DNA from: an uncultured Eubacteriales bacterium
GTDB lineage: Bacteria; Bacillota; Clostridia; Lachnospirales; Lachnospiraceae
Length of the DNA stretch: 6,618 bases
Direction: 5' to 3'
Assembly: GCA_949297565.1 (NCBI GenBank)
Contig: CASFUI010000176.1
Location: 1-6,618, forward strand
A program made the position numbers and the translations under genes. The notes beneath the pieces are model-generated. The model worked only from the letters and a program-made list of their open reading frames with translations. It had not been told where the DNA came from and did not search any database. Below are positions 1 through 6,323 of this stretch, one piece after another; the stretch's first letter is position 1, and every line of letters starts with the position of its first letter.

Positions 1-365
1 GCTCTTCAGTTACATTGAAGCTCAGCGATACAGTATCTATTCCATTGCCTGCTGACAAGAGCAAGGCTATTATTGATGGCGGTTATGTAGGCAAGACAGT
101 AGTTGCGGGTATTCGTCCTGAGGATATCAAGGATGATGATGAGTTCATCGCAAAGCATTCTAACACAACATTCGAGGCTCAGGTTAAGGTTTACGAGCTG
201 CTTGGCGCGGAAGCAAACCTTCACTATGACATTGCCGATGTTACATGTACAGCAAAGGTAAGTCCTCGTACAAATGCTCGTCCTGGCGATATGGTTAAGT
301 TTGCTATGGATGTTTCAAGACTTCATGTATTTGATAAAGAAACAGAGCAGATTATTACTCACTAA
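1..365 (+). CDS. Sugar ABC transporter ATP-binding protein, C-terminal fragment (MalK/MsmK/UgpC family, TOBE region)
   Basis: This is the 3' end of a gene that enters from the left edge; the reading frame is open from base 3 (SSVTLKLSD...) and ends at TAA 363-365, so 120 residues are visible. No start codon lies in the window; the TTG at 15 is simply an internal Leu codon. The segment contains GIRPEDI (visible residues 36-42), the hallmark of the OB/TOBE regulatory domain that follows the nucleotide-binding domain in MalK-type ATPases. It ends in the usual DVSRLHVFDKET strand pattern. In this family the ATPase energises uptake of oligosaccharides or glycerol-phosphate, and one such ATPase often serves several permeases. 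The Walker and signature motifs lie outside the window, so activity and substrate cannot be judged. A strong terminator begins 45 bases after the stop, so it is the last gene of its transcript. Confidence 0.9.
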   Translation, partial: SSVTLKLSDTVSIPLPADKSKAIIDGGYVGKTVVAGIRPEDIKDDDEFIAKHSNTTFEAQVKVYELLGAEANLHYDIADVTCTAKVSPRTNARPGDMVKFAMDVSRLHVFDKETEQIITH

Positions 366-370
366 TTAAA

Positions 371-398
371 GTGATACAGTTAATTTTCACAGTATAAT
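371..398 (+). promoter_or_regulatory. Candidate sigma-A promoter just upstream of the terminator
   Basis: A perfect TATAAT lies at 393-398, with GTGATA (4 of 6 against TTGACA) at 371-376 and a 16-base spacer. Transcription would begin near 405, only a few bases before the terminator hairpin at 411, so most transcripts should stop almost at once. It may be a chance AT-rich match, or an attenuated promoter for the regulator gene downstream. Confidence 0.3.
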
Positions 399-410
399 AA
401 TGTAAAATTT

Positions 411-451
411 GAGGAAATGTATAGAAATTATGCATTTCCTCTTTTTTTTTT
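411..451 (+). terminator. Rho-independent terminator
   Basis: GAGGAAATG (411-419) pairs perfectly with CATTTCCTC (433-441). The stem continues inward through one G:U and three A:U pairs to a 5-base loop (424-428), and ten consecutive T follow at 442-451. It ends the sugar-transporter ATPase transcript and separates it from the regulator gene. The frame of the regulator stays open back through this hairpin, which argues against any start codon before about 452. Confidence 0.93.
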
Positions 452-464
452 CGTCTTTTTGCAT

Positions 465-470
465 TACAAT
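465..470 (+). promoter_or_regulatory. Candidate -10 element for the regulator / ftsEX transcript
   Basis: TACAAT (5 of 6 to TATAAT) lies after the terminator T-run and about 21 bases before the AAGG ribosome binding site, which would give a start near 477 and a short leader. No good -35 is present: the base run 17 upstream is only T-rich. It is the best-placed -10 for a transcript that has to begin after the terminator, but the match is weak. Confidence 0.25.
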
Positions 471-503
471 AAAACAAGGACTAACATTGAAAGGATGTTT
501 GCA

Positions 504-1595
504 ATGATTTCAAATCAAATTTTACAGACAACTGTAGAAGGTCTGAAAGCAATATCAAGAATAGATTTTTGTGTTATAGATTCTGACGGCAAGATTGCCG
601 CTAAGACATTTGATGATGTGCAGGACTGCATTGCCGATGCTCTCGCGTTTATGGATTCTCCTGCGGAGAGTCAGGTGATAAACGGGTATCAGTTTTTTAA
701 GGTTTATGATGAGCAGAATTTAGAGTATATACTTCTGGCAAGGGGAACAAGCGACGATGTATATATGCTGGGCAAGCTCGCTGCATTTCAGATTCAGAAT
801 CTGCTAGTTGCTTACAAGGAACGTTTTGATAAGGATAATTTTATCAAGAATCTTCTTCTGGATAATCTTCTGCGCGTTGATATGTATACCCGTGCGGAAA
901 AGTTACATATTGAGACAGATGTCAAGCGGGTTGTTTATATTATAGAGACAAAGCATGAGAAGGATACAAATGCTCTCGAGACTATGAGAACTCTTTTTGC
1001 GGGCAAGGTGAGAGATTTTATCACCGCCGTTGATGAGAAGAGTATTATTCTGGTCAAAGAAGTTAAGGGCAATGAGACATATGAGGAGCTGGACAAGACC
1101 GCCCAGGTTATTATTGATATGCTCAACACCGAGGCAATGAGCTCAGCGCATGTCGCATACGGAACGATTGTCAGCGACATAAGGGAGGTTTCCCGCTCAT
1201 ATAAGGAAGCCAAGATGGCTTTGGATGTAGGCAAGATTTTTTACAGCAATAAGAATGTTGTGGCATACAGCAGACTCGGCATAGGAAGGCTGATTTATCA
1301 GCTTCCGATACCGCTCTGCCAGATGTTTATAAAAGAGATTTTCGGAGGGAAATCCCCTGATGACTTTGACGATGAGACGCTGTCAACAATTAATAAATTT
1401 TTTGAGAACAGCCTTAATGTCTCAGAGACGTCAAGGCAATTATATATTCACAGGAACACGCTGGTTTACAGGCTTGATAAGCTCCAGAAGAGCACGGGGC
1501 TGGATTTGCGTGTGTTTGATGACGCTATCACGTTTAAGATTGCGCTGATGGTTGTAAAGTATATGAAGTATATGGAAAGTAAAGATACATTTTAA
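504..1595 (+). CDS. PucR/CdaR-type transcriptional regulator (C-terminal helix-turn-helix)
   Basis: This encodes 363 residues from ATG 504. That start is chosen because AAGG at 491-494 stands 9 bases before it; the upstream in-frame ATG at 495 is too close to any Shine-Dalgarno, and the ATG at 417 lies inside the terminator hairpin. Residues about 305-350 (NVSETSRQLYIHRNTLVYRL and the following KLQKSTG, FDDAITFKIAL) are the characteristic PucR/CdaR C-terminal helix-turn-helix. Residues about 140-260 fit the degenerate GGDEF-like middle domain of this family. The N-terminal 110 residues look like a sensory segment, with no membrane helix and therefore cytoplasmic. Relatives include sugar-diacid (CdaR) and purine (PucR) regulators, but the ligand here is unknown. 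This CdaR is unrelated to the YbbR-domain cyclic-di-AMP regulator of the same name. It is followed by ftsE after 15 bases and is probably co-transcribed with it, so it may control cell-wall genes or be an accidental operon neighbour. Confidence 0.85.
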   Translation: MISNQILQTTVEGLKAISRIDFCVIDSDGKIAAKTFDDVQDCIADALAFMDSPAESQVINGYQFFKVYDEQNLEYILLARGTSDDVYMLGKLAAFQIQNLLVAYKERFDKDNFIKNLLLDNLLRVDMYTRAEKLHIETDVKRVVYIIETKHEKDTNALETMRTLFAGKVRDFITAVDEKSIILVKEVKGNETYEELDKTAQVIIDMLNTEAMSSAHVAYGTIVSDIREVSRSYKEAKMALDVGKIFYSNKNVVAYSRLGIGRLIYQLPIPLCQMFIKEIFGGKSPDDFDDETLSTINKFFENSLNVSETSRQLYIHRNTLVYRLDKLQKSTGLDLRVFDDAITFKIALMVVKYMKYMESKDTF

Positions 1596-1610
1596 TGGAG
1601 GAGATTACTG

Positions 1611-2297
1611 ATGATAATCTTAGAAAATGTTACAAAGACTTACTCGTCCGGCGTGCCTGCGTTAAACGGGATTAACCTGCACATTCAGAAGGGTGAGTTT
1701 GTATTTATAGTCGGCAAGAGCGGCTCGGGCAAATCAACGCTCATAAAGCTTCTTCTCAAGGAGCTTGATCCGACAACCGGCAAAATATATGTCAATAAAA
1801 AGTATCTCAACAAGGTGACAAGAAAGAAGCTTCCTTATCTCAGAAGAGATATTGGCGTGGTATTTCAGGATTTCAGGCTGCTGCCTGACAGAAATGTATT
1901 TGAGAATATCGCTTTTGCGATGAAGGTTGTCGAGGCTCCGTCGAGGAAGATTAAGAGCCGTGTGCTCTCAATGCTCTCAATGGTAGGGCTTCTTGATAAG
2001 TATAAGGCTTTTCCTAACGAGCTTTCGGGCGGCGAGCAGCAGCGTGTTGCGATTGCGAGGGCACTGGTGAACAGGCCTGCTATATTGTTGTGCGATGAGC
2101 CGACAGGTAATCTTGACCCGGCAAATTCAGCAGAGATTATGAAGATTTTAAATCAGGCAAATAAGCTGGGAACAACGGTGCTTGTAGTTACCCACAACAT
2201 GGAAATAGTACAGCAGATGAAGAAAAGAACCATAACAATGAGTGAAGGTAAAATTATAAGCGATTTGGAAAAGGGTGGTTATTTCTATGAAGATTAG
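1611..2297 (+). CDS. ftsE: Cell-division ABC ATPase FtsE
   Basis: This encodes 228 residues, the normal FtsE length. GGAGGAG (1597-1603) stands 7 bases before ATG 1611. All ABC motifs are intact: Walker A GKSGSGKST (35-43), Q-loop Q86, signature LSGGEQQR (138-145), Walker B ILLCDEP (158-164), D-loop NLD (167-169) and switch histidine H195. The segment VVFQDFRLLPDRNVFENIAF (83-102) is diagnostic for FtsE among short ABC ATPases. FtsE is cytoplasmic, dimerises under FtsX, and uses ATP hydrolysis to change the FtsX extracellular domain and activate peptidoglycan hydrolases; it does not move a solute. The gene follows the PucR-type regulator by 15 bases and overlaps ftsX by 11 bases, which implies translational coupling and equal stoichiometry. 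Confidence 0.97.
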   Translation: MIILENVTKTYSSGVPALNGINLHIQKGEFVFIVGKSGSGKSTLIKLLLKELDPTTGKIYVNKKYLNKVTRKKLPYLRRDIGVVFQDFRLLPDRNVFENIAFAMKVVEAPSRKIKSRVLSMLSMVGLLDKYKAFPNELSGGEQQRVAIARALVNRPAILLCDEPTGNLDPANSAEIMKILNQANKLGTTVLVVTHNMEIVQQMKKRTITMSEGKIISDLEKGGYFYED

Positions 2298-3195
2298 GTC
2301 ATTTTTTTATCATGTGAAGGACGGGTTTAAAAATATTTACCGCAACCGTCTTTTTTCACTGGCATCAATAGCAACAATAGCGGCGTGTATTTTCCTTTTT
2401 GGTATACTGTATTCTCTTGTTATGAATTTTCAGTATATGGTTAAAAAGGCTGAAAATGAAGTCTGTGTAACTGTGTTTTTTGACGAGGGACTGACGGAGA
2501 CACAGATTAAACAGCTCGGGGATACAATTTCAAAGCGTGTTGAGGTTTCGTCGGTTCATTACACGTCTGCCGAGGAGGCGTGGGAGAATTTCAGGACAGA
2601 GTATTTTAAGGGGTATCCGGAACTCGCGGAGGGCTTTAAGGACGATAATCCGCTTGCCAATTCAGACTCCTATGAGGTGTATCTGAGCGATGCGGGAATG
2701 CAGGGAACGCTTGTGACATATCTTGAAAATCTTGACGGCGTAAGGCAGGTAAACCGTTCCGAGATTACTGCCAGCAGTCTTTCAAGCGCAGCCAAGCTGG
2801 TAGGCTATGTTGCCGCGGCTATTATTGTCATACTTTTTGCGGTTTCTATTTTCCTTATCACAAATACTATTGTTATAGGTATTACAGTCCGCAAGGATGA
2901 AATTTCTATTATGAAGTTTATAGGGGCGACTGACAGCTTTGTAAATGCTCCGTTTTTTGTTGAGGGTATTGTGATTGGAATTATCGGCTCTGTTATTCCG
3001 CTGCTGTTTTTGGGATATATATACCAGAGCGTTATCGCATATGTTCTCGGAAAGTTTTCTATTCTGAGCAATATTCTTGCATTTATGCCAATGGGCGAGG
3101 TCTTTAAATTTATGGCTCCGGTGGCAATCTGCCTCGGAATAGGCATTGGTATTCTCGGCAGCTTTTTTGCTGTGCGCAAACATGCAAATGTGTAA
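2287..3195 (+). CDS. ftsX: Cell-division membrane protein FtsX
   Basis: This encodes 302 residues from ATG 2287, which overlaps the last codons of ftsE. I prefer this start to the in-frame GTG at 2275 because AAGGGTGG (2271-2278) is spaced 8-11 bases before it and because MKIRSFFYHVKDGFKNIYRN is the usual FtsX N terminus. Topology is typical: membrane helix 1 at about 24-46; an extracellular domain at about 47-168; helices at about 171-196, 226-252 and 277-296; and a basic C-terminal tail. The cytoplasmic segment after helix 2 (VRKDEISIMKFIGAT, 201-215) is strongly conserved in FtsX and contacts FtsE. The extracellular domain has the size seen in Gram-positive FtsX and would bind the coiled coil of a hydrolase, probably the M23 protein encoded next. 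Confidence 0.96.
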   Translation: MKIRSFFYHVKDGFKNIYRNRLFSLASIATIAACIFLFGILYSLVMNFQYMVKKAENEVCVTVFFDEGLTETQIKQLGDTISKRVEVSSVHYTSAEEAWENFRTEYFKGYPELAEGFKDDNPLANSDSYEVYLSDAGMQGTLVTYLENLDGVRQVNRSEITASSLSSAAKLVGYVAAAIIVILFAVSIFLITNTIVIGITVRKDEISIMKFIGATDSFVNAPFFVEGIVIGIIGSVIPLLFLGYIYQSVIAYVLGKFSILSNILAFMPMGEVFKFMAPVAICLGIGIGILGSFFAVRKHANV

Positions 3196-3230
3196 TAATT
3201 GGCTTAATATTTTTATATGATGGTTTTACT

Positions 3231-3256
3231 GCGGAGGAGAACTGCCGCTTGCGGCA
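3231..3256 (+). repeat. Intergenic hairpin with GCGGAGGAG lead-in and CTTG loop
   Basis: In the 93-base gap between ftsX and the M23 gene, GCGGAGGAG (3231-3239) precedes a 5-bp hairpin, TGCCG (3243-3247) and CGGCA (3252-3256), closed by a CTTG loop. No T-run follows, so it is not a terminator. The lead-in resembles a Shine-Dalgarno, but no ATG stands at the right distance; the true M23 ribosome binding site is further downstream (AAGGGAGAGG, 3273-3282). The design recurs at 4531-4557, 4660-4685, 6415-6447 and 6525-6557. Confidence 0.5.
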
Positions 3257-3288
3257 TCGACAGAAGGGTTTGAAGGGAGAGGCACTGA

Positions 3289-4479
3289 ATGAGAAAATCG
3301 GTATTTAAAAAATTTACTGCGGCTGTGCTTTGCTTGGCTATGCTTGCTTCTTTGGGCGTGTTTATGTCGAGCGGAATGTTTGGCGCTCGCAGAGTTACGG
3401 CGTCTGACCTTGAGGACGCCAGACAGGAGAGGGAGGAAAAGCTCGAGGAGCAGAAGAATGTGCGGGAACTGCTGGACGAGTACAGGCAGTCCGCAAGCGA
3501 CACAAAAGAATATATGCAGCTTTTGGATGAGCAGATGGCAGAGCTGGACGGAAATCTGTACGAACTTGGGCTTCAGATAGAGGATTTGAGCGCGCAGATT
3601 GCCGAGACAGAGGAAAATCTTGAGGCTGCGCAGCAGGACGCGGCAAATCAGTATGAGATGATGAAGCTCAGAATAAAATTTATGTATGAGCATAACGATG
3701 AGAGCTATCTGGCTTTGATACTTGCTTCTGACAGCATGGGCGAGATGCTTAACCGCGCTGAGTATGTCTCTAAGATTTCATCTTATGACAGGGATATGCT
3801 CACGAAATATGAGGAGACGGTTGAGTACATAGCTTCCACCAAGCAGCAGCTCGATAATGATTATGCGTCAATGACACAGATGCAGGCGTCGCTTGAATCA
3901 CAGAGAAATGATTTGGCGGCTATTCAGCAGGAGAAGGAAGCGGAGCTTGCAAAATATAATCAGCTGATTGCTGAGACAGAGCAGATGGATACGGAGCTTT
4001 CCAGTGATATAAGCGGTCTTGATGACCTTATTGCGCAGATAGAGGCAGAGAATAATAAAAACAGCAGCAATAATCCTCCGCCTAACAGCACTGGTGTGTT
4101 TTTATGGCCTACAATTTCAAGGAGAATAACTTCCGATTACGGCGATATGGACGGAAGAACATCTCCGCATACGGGAATTGATATAGGCGCTACGACGCCG
4201 GGAGTGTGGGGCGACCCTATTTATGCTGCCGATGGTGGGCGTGTAATAAGGGCTGAATATAACTGGTCTGCCGGAAATTGGCTTTGGATAGACCACGGAA
4301 ACGGATTGTATTCTATTTATATGCACTGTTCAAAGTTTTTGGTATCTGTTGGTGATACAGTGAACAGGGGAGATACGATTGCTCTCATGGGTTCAACCGG
4401 CGAGTCAACGGGAGCACACCTGCATTTCAGTGTGCGTTACGGCGGCGTATATGTAAATCCATGGGGATATTTACAGTAG
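3289..4479 (+). CDS. Exported coiled-coil M23 (LytM) peptidoglycan endopeptidase, probable FtsEX-activated hydrolase
   Basis: This encodes 396 residues from ATG 3289, with AAGGGAGAGG at 3273-3282. The N terminus (basic MRKSVFKK, then hydrophobic 9-29) is a Sec signal peptide. No lipobox is seen, so the protein is secreted rather than a lipoprotein. Residues about 39-255 are Glu/Gln/Lys-rich heptad-like coiled coil. The inner block RIKFMYEHNDESYLALILAS (128-147) is of the CwlO/PcsB/EnvC type. An Asn/Pro/Ser linker (256-268) leads to the M23 domain (269-396). Zinc ligands H294 and D298 (HTGID) and H379, plus catalytic H346 and H377 (HLH motif), are all present, so the enzyme should be active, unlike the degenerate LytM domain of E. 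coli EnvC. It should cut peptide cross-links in the wall. Its position directly after ftsX suggests that the coiled coil docks on FtsX and is switched by FtsE; that partnership is inference. Confidence 0.92.
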   Translation: MRKSVFKKFTAAVLCLAMLASLGVFMSSGMFGARRVTASDLEDARQEREEKLEEQKNVRELLDEYRQSASDTKEYMQLLDEQMAELDGNLYELGLQIEDLSAQIAETEENLEAAQQDAANQYEMMKLRIKFMYEHNDESYLALILASDSMGEMLNRAEYVSKISSYDRDMLTKYEETVEYIASTKQQLDNDYASMTQMQASLESQRNDLAAIQQEKEAELAKYNQLIAETEQMDTELSSDISGLDDLIAQIEAENNKNSSNNPPPNSTGVFLWPTISRRITSDYGDMDGRTSPHTGIDIGATTPGVWGDPIYAADGGRVIRAEYNWSAGNWLWIDHGNGLYSIYMHCSKFLVSVGDTVNRGDTIALMGSTGESTGAHLHFSVRYGGVYVNPWGYLQ

Positions 4480-4530
4480 ATAAACAGCGGTTGTGCGTGT
4501 TAAATGTGTTGCTGACACGGCCATCCGCAG

Positions 4531-4568
4531 GCGGAGAATCTCGCTTTGCGAGATTCTTTCTTATTCTA
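4531..4568 (+). terminator. Probable intrinsic terminator after the M23 gene
   Basis: AGAATCTCGC (4535-4544) and GCGAGATTCT (4548-4557) form a perfect 10-bp stem around a TTT loop, extended outward by two G:U pairs. It is followed by the interrupted T-rich run CTTATTCT. The stem is strong but the tail is broken by C and A, so termination may be partial. The GCGGA lead-in (4531-4535) and TTTGCG loop match the other intergenic hairpins of the window, so it may be a repeat element acting as a terminator. Confidence 0.5.
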
Positions 4569-4597
4569 TAGGAAAGTTCCTTGAACTTTATATAGAA
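4564..4597. repeat. Imperfect inverted repeat (14 bp stem, 3-base loop)
   Basis: TTCTATA (4564-4570) pairs with TATAGAA (4591-4597), and AAAGTTC (4573-4579) pairs with GAACTTT (4583-4589), around a CTT loop. Only GG opposite A interrupts the stem. It reads nearly the same on both strands, directly abuts the preceding hairpin, and is followed by an A-run (4596-4602), which would be the T-tail of a terminator read on the minus strand. It could be a small palindromic mobile repeat or a weak bidirectional terminator; no family is recognised. Confidence 0.55.
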
Positions 4598-4614
4598 AAA
4601 AAGGCTCCGCAGGA

Positions 4615-4685
4615 TCGCAGAGGCGCAGAAAGGTAATTGTTCTTACGAATCCGCGCCTCGCGGAAGAGTTCGCAAGCGAATTCTT
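4615..4685 (+). repeat. Overlapping, mutually exclusive hairpins upstream of the S41 protease gene
   Basis: GAGGCGC (4620-4626) pairs with GCGCCTC (4653-4659), and three further pairs beyond a bulged A extend this stem outward. The same right arm can instead fold as TCCGCG (4650-4655) with CGCGGA (4659-4664). A third hairpin pairs 4664-4672 with 4677-4685 (nine pairs, one of them G:U) around a CAAG loop. Structures one and two cannot coexist. The T-run after the last hairpin is short (TTCTTTATC), so termination there would be weak. Confidence 0.45.
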
Positions 4686-4696
4686 TATCATATAAT
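4669..4696 (+). promoter_or_regulatory. Probable promoter of the S41 protease gene
   Basis: A perfect TATAAT (4691-4696) lies 16 bases after TTCGCA (4669-4674; 4 of 6 to TTGACA). The predicted start near 4703 leaves a 25-base leader containing AAAGGA (4713-4718), 9 bases before ATG 4728. Its place after a likely terminator supports independent transcription. The -35 falls within the last hairpin of the spacer. Confidence 0.45.
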
Positions 4697-4727
4697 ATAA
4701 AAATTTTTAAGTAAAGGAAAAGCAGAT

Positions 4728-6071
4728 ATGAGCGATTTGTATAACGGTAACTATGTAAACGGTCAGAACGGCAGCGGAACGGGAAACACAAACGGCGCTC
4801 CGGGCTACGGCACGCCGGGCTATGGCGCTTTGGGTATGCCTCCGGGAAAGAAGCCGCGGAAGACGAGAATTGGTCTTGGAATTTTTATAGGCGTGATTGC
4901 CGGTGTTTTGCTTACAACGGCGATACTGTATTCCGTTGCGGATGCTTTTTATAAAAAAGGATATATTCATTTTGCGTCAAACGGAGAGATTTATGTGCAG
5001 GGTACAGGCGTTGATGATTCCGATGGTATAGGAAGTGATGTAGAGAGTAAACTGAATGCTCTTGATTCGGTGCTTGACTATTTTTATTTCGGAGATGTGG
5101 ATGAGGAAGCTGCTGCCGACAATATCTATAAGGCTTATCTTGACGCATATGGGGATAAATATACTGTCTATTACACTCCTGAGGAGTACCAGTCGATACT
5201 TGAATCTACAACCGGAAAATTCTACGGTATAGGCGCTGTCTGCCAGAAAAATGAGGACGGAACTATTTTGATATCGGAGGCTTACGAGGATGCTCCGGCA
5301 TATATGGCGGGAATACGTGACGGAGACTGTGTGACTAAGGTTGACGGAAGGGATATCACAGGTATGGATTTATCATCTGCCGTAGCTCTTATCAAGGGCG
5401 ACAAGGGGACTTCTGTTGAGCTTGAGATAAGGCGCGGCGAAGAGACATTGACCTTTACGGTTGTGAGAGATGAGGTTAATATCAAGACTGTCGAATATTC
5501 AATGCTTGATGACGGTATAGGATATATCGCGATTTCACAGTTTGATACAGTGACAACGGAGCAGTTTAAGGAGGCTCTTGATGATTTAACCGCGCAGAAT
5601 ATGAAGGGGCTTGTGATTGATATTCGCTCAAATCCGGGCGGAGTTCTGAATGCTGTGGTTGATATTCTCGATGAGATTCTTCCAAACGGGCTTATCGTGT
5701 ACACCGAGGATAAGTATGGAAACAGAAAAGAATATAACGGCTCAAACAGCAGCGAGCTTTCAGTTCCGCTTGCTGTACTTGTAAACGGTGACAGCGCGAG
5801 CGCATCTGAAATATTTGCCGGCGCTGTTCAGGATTACAATAAAGGAGCAATTATAGGAACACAGACCTTTGGCAAGGGAATTGTACAGACTATACAGCCG
5901 CTCACTGACGGAAGCGCTGTTAAATATACCATAGCAAAGTATTTCACGCCTGACGGTCAGGACATACACGGCAACGGAGTCACTCCAGACATGGTTGTGG
6001 AGCTTCCGGAGGACGCACAGAGCGATGTTCAGCTTGAAGCGGCGATAGATTATGTGAAGGGGTTAAACTGA
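4728..6071 (+). CDS. Membrane-anchored S41 C-terminal processing protease with PDZ domain (CtpA/CtpB family)
   Basis: This encodes 447 residues from ATG 4728, with AAAGGA spaced 9 bases before it. The first 40 residues are Gly/Asn/Pro/Tyr-rich low complexity (GYGTPGYGALG), then a basic stretch KKPRKTR (41-47) and one membrane helix (about 49-70). This predicts a cytoplasmic N terminus and an external protease. A PDZ domain follows at about 163-235 (GIGAV at 167-171 and AGIRDGDCVTKVDG at 194-207), then the S41 core. The catalytic set is complete: S358 in GDSASASEIFAGA, K383 in FGKG and Q387, with the same spacing as S430/K455/Q459 of E. coli Prc. Such proteases bind the C termini of exported proteins through PDZ and degrade or trim them. 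The natural substrate is unknown; the neighbouring M23 hydrolase is a reasonable candidate because Prc/CtpA enzymes remove peptidoglycan hydrolases in Proteobacteria. A sporulation-signalling role like that of CtpB cannot be excluded. Confidence 0.94.
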   Translation: MSDLYNGNYVNGQNGSGTGNTNGAPGYGTPGYGALGMPPGKKPRKTRIGLGIFIGVIAGVLLTTAILYSVADAFYKKGYIHFASNGEIYVQGTGVDDSDGIGSDVESKLNALDSVLDYFYFGDVDEEAAADNIYKAYLDAYGDKYTVYYTPEEYQSILESTTGKFYGIGAVCQKNEDGTILISEAYEDAPAYMAGIRDGDCVTKVDGRDITGMDLSSAVALIKGDKGTSVELEIRRGEETLTFTVVRDEVNIKTVEYSMLDDGIGYIAISQFDTVTTEQFKEALDDLTAQNMKGLVIDIRSNPGGVLNAVVDILDEILPNGLIVYTEDKYGNRKEYNGSNSSELSVPLAVLVNGDSASASEIFAGAVQDYNKGAIIGTQTFGKGIVQTIQPLTDGSAVKYTIAKYFTPDGQDIHGNGVTPDMVVELPEDAQSDVQLEAAIDYVKGLN

Positions 6072-6128
6072 GATATAAATTTTGCAATATAGTTTATTGT
6101 TAATTAAGAGTGTTAATCAGCAAAATAT

Positions 6129-6170
6129 CGTATTTCCGACTGACGGCGGTCAGGCGGGAGTACGGTTTTT
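6129..6170 (+). terminator. Probable Rho-independent terminator of the S41 protease gene
   Basis: The outer stem pairs 6129-6138 (CGTATTTCCG) with 6155-6164 (CGGGAGTACG), including two G:U pairs. One A/G mismatch then leads to CTGAC (6140-6144) with GTCAG (6149-6153) around a GGCG loop. TTTTT follows at 6166-6170, then GCTGTTTTTT. It lies about 58 bases after the stop codon, in the expected place and orientation. Confidence 0.68.
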
Positions 6171-6256
6171 GCTGTTTTTTGTTTGTCGGGAAAATTCTTT
6201 GCACGGCAATGCGGGAAGTTCGCTTGCTGATTTCATTATTTTTGGACTGTATGCAT

Positions 6257-6286
6257 TTGACAAAGGTGGAAAAAAGTTTCTGTAAA
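6257..6286 (+). promoter_or_regulatory. Second candidate promoter upstream of the LexA box
   Basis: A perfect TTGACA (6257-6262) is followed 18 bases later by TGTAAA (6281-6286; 4 of 6 to TATAAT). The predicted start would fall inside the LexA box at 6293-6304, so bound LexA would also block it. The -10 is mediocre and the site may be fortuitous. Confidence 0.3.
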
Positions 6287-6291
6287 AATCC

Positions 6292-6305
6292 AGAACAAAT
6301 GTTCA
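6292..6305. promoter_or_regulatory. LexA (SOS) operator
   Basis: AGAACAAATGTTCA contains GAAC-AAAT-GTTC, which fits the Gram-positive LexA/DinR consensus GAAC-RNRY-GTTY at every defined position; only the flanking C is replaced by A. It covers the -35 region of the extended -10 promoter at 6311-6319, the normal position for repression. It therefore predicts DNA-damage induction of whatever is transcribed rightward from here. Confidence 0.75.
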
Positions 6306-6310
6306 TATCT

Positions 6311-6319
6311 TGCTATACT
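6311..6319 (+). promoter_or_regulatory. Extended -10 promoter under the LexA box
   Basis: TGCTATACT matches TGnTATAAT with one change. The -35 position is occupied by the LexA box (AGAACA, 16-base spacer, 3 of 6), as expected for an extended -10 promoter that relies little on its -35. Transcription would begin near 6326, at or within the Shine-Dalgarno, giving either almost no leader before ATG 6341 or a structured leader for a gene beyond the window. Confidence 0.5.
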
Positions 6320-6323
6320 TTTA

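Noticed and set aside
417..503. In-frame upstream extension of the regulator gene from ATG 417 (or ATG 495)
   Set aside because: ATG 417 lies inside the terminator hairpin and its codons read the T-run (LFFFVF). ATG 495 has no correctly spaced ribosome binding site, whereas ATG 504 has AAGG 9 bases upstream and begins where the family-like sequence begins.
2275..2286. GTG start for ftsX four codons upstream
   Set aside because: The GTG overlaps the purine stretch that serves as the ribosome binding site for ATG 2287, and FtsX proteins typically begin with the MKIRSFFYH-type sequence.
3199..3221. Promoter for the M23 gene in the ftsX-M23 gap (TATGAT at 3216-3221)
   Set aside because: The nearest TTG-type -35 (TTGGCT, 3199-3204) is only 11 bases away, far from the required 16-18, so co-transcription with ftsX is more likely.
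3233..3308. GGAGGAG as a ribosome binding site for a 19-codon TTG ORF (3249-3308)
   Set aside because: It has a TTG start within a hairpin, runs into the M23 gene out of frame and codes for nothing recognisable. The purine run is better explained as the lead-in shared by the other hairpins.
3289..3345. Lipoprotein signal on the M23 protein (Cys at residue 15)
   Set aside because: The context AVLC lacks the Gly/Ala before Cys required of a lipobox and lies too early in the hydrophobic segment, so an ordinary Sec signal peptide fits better.
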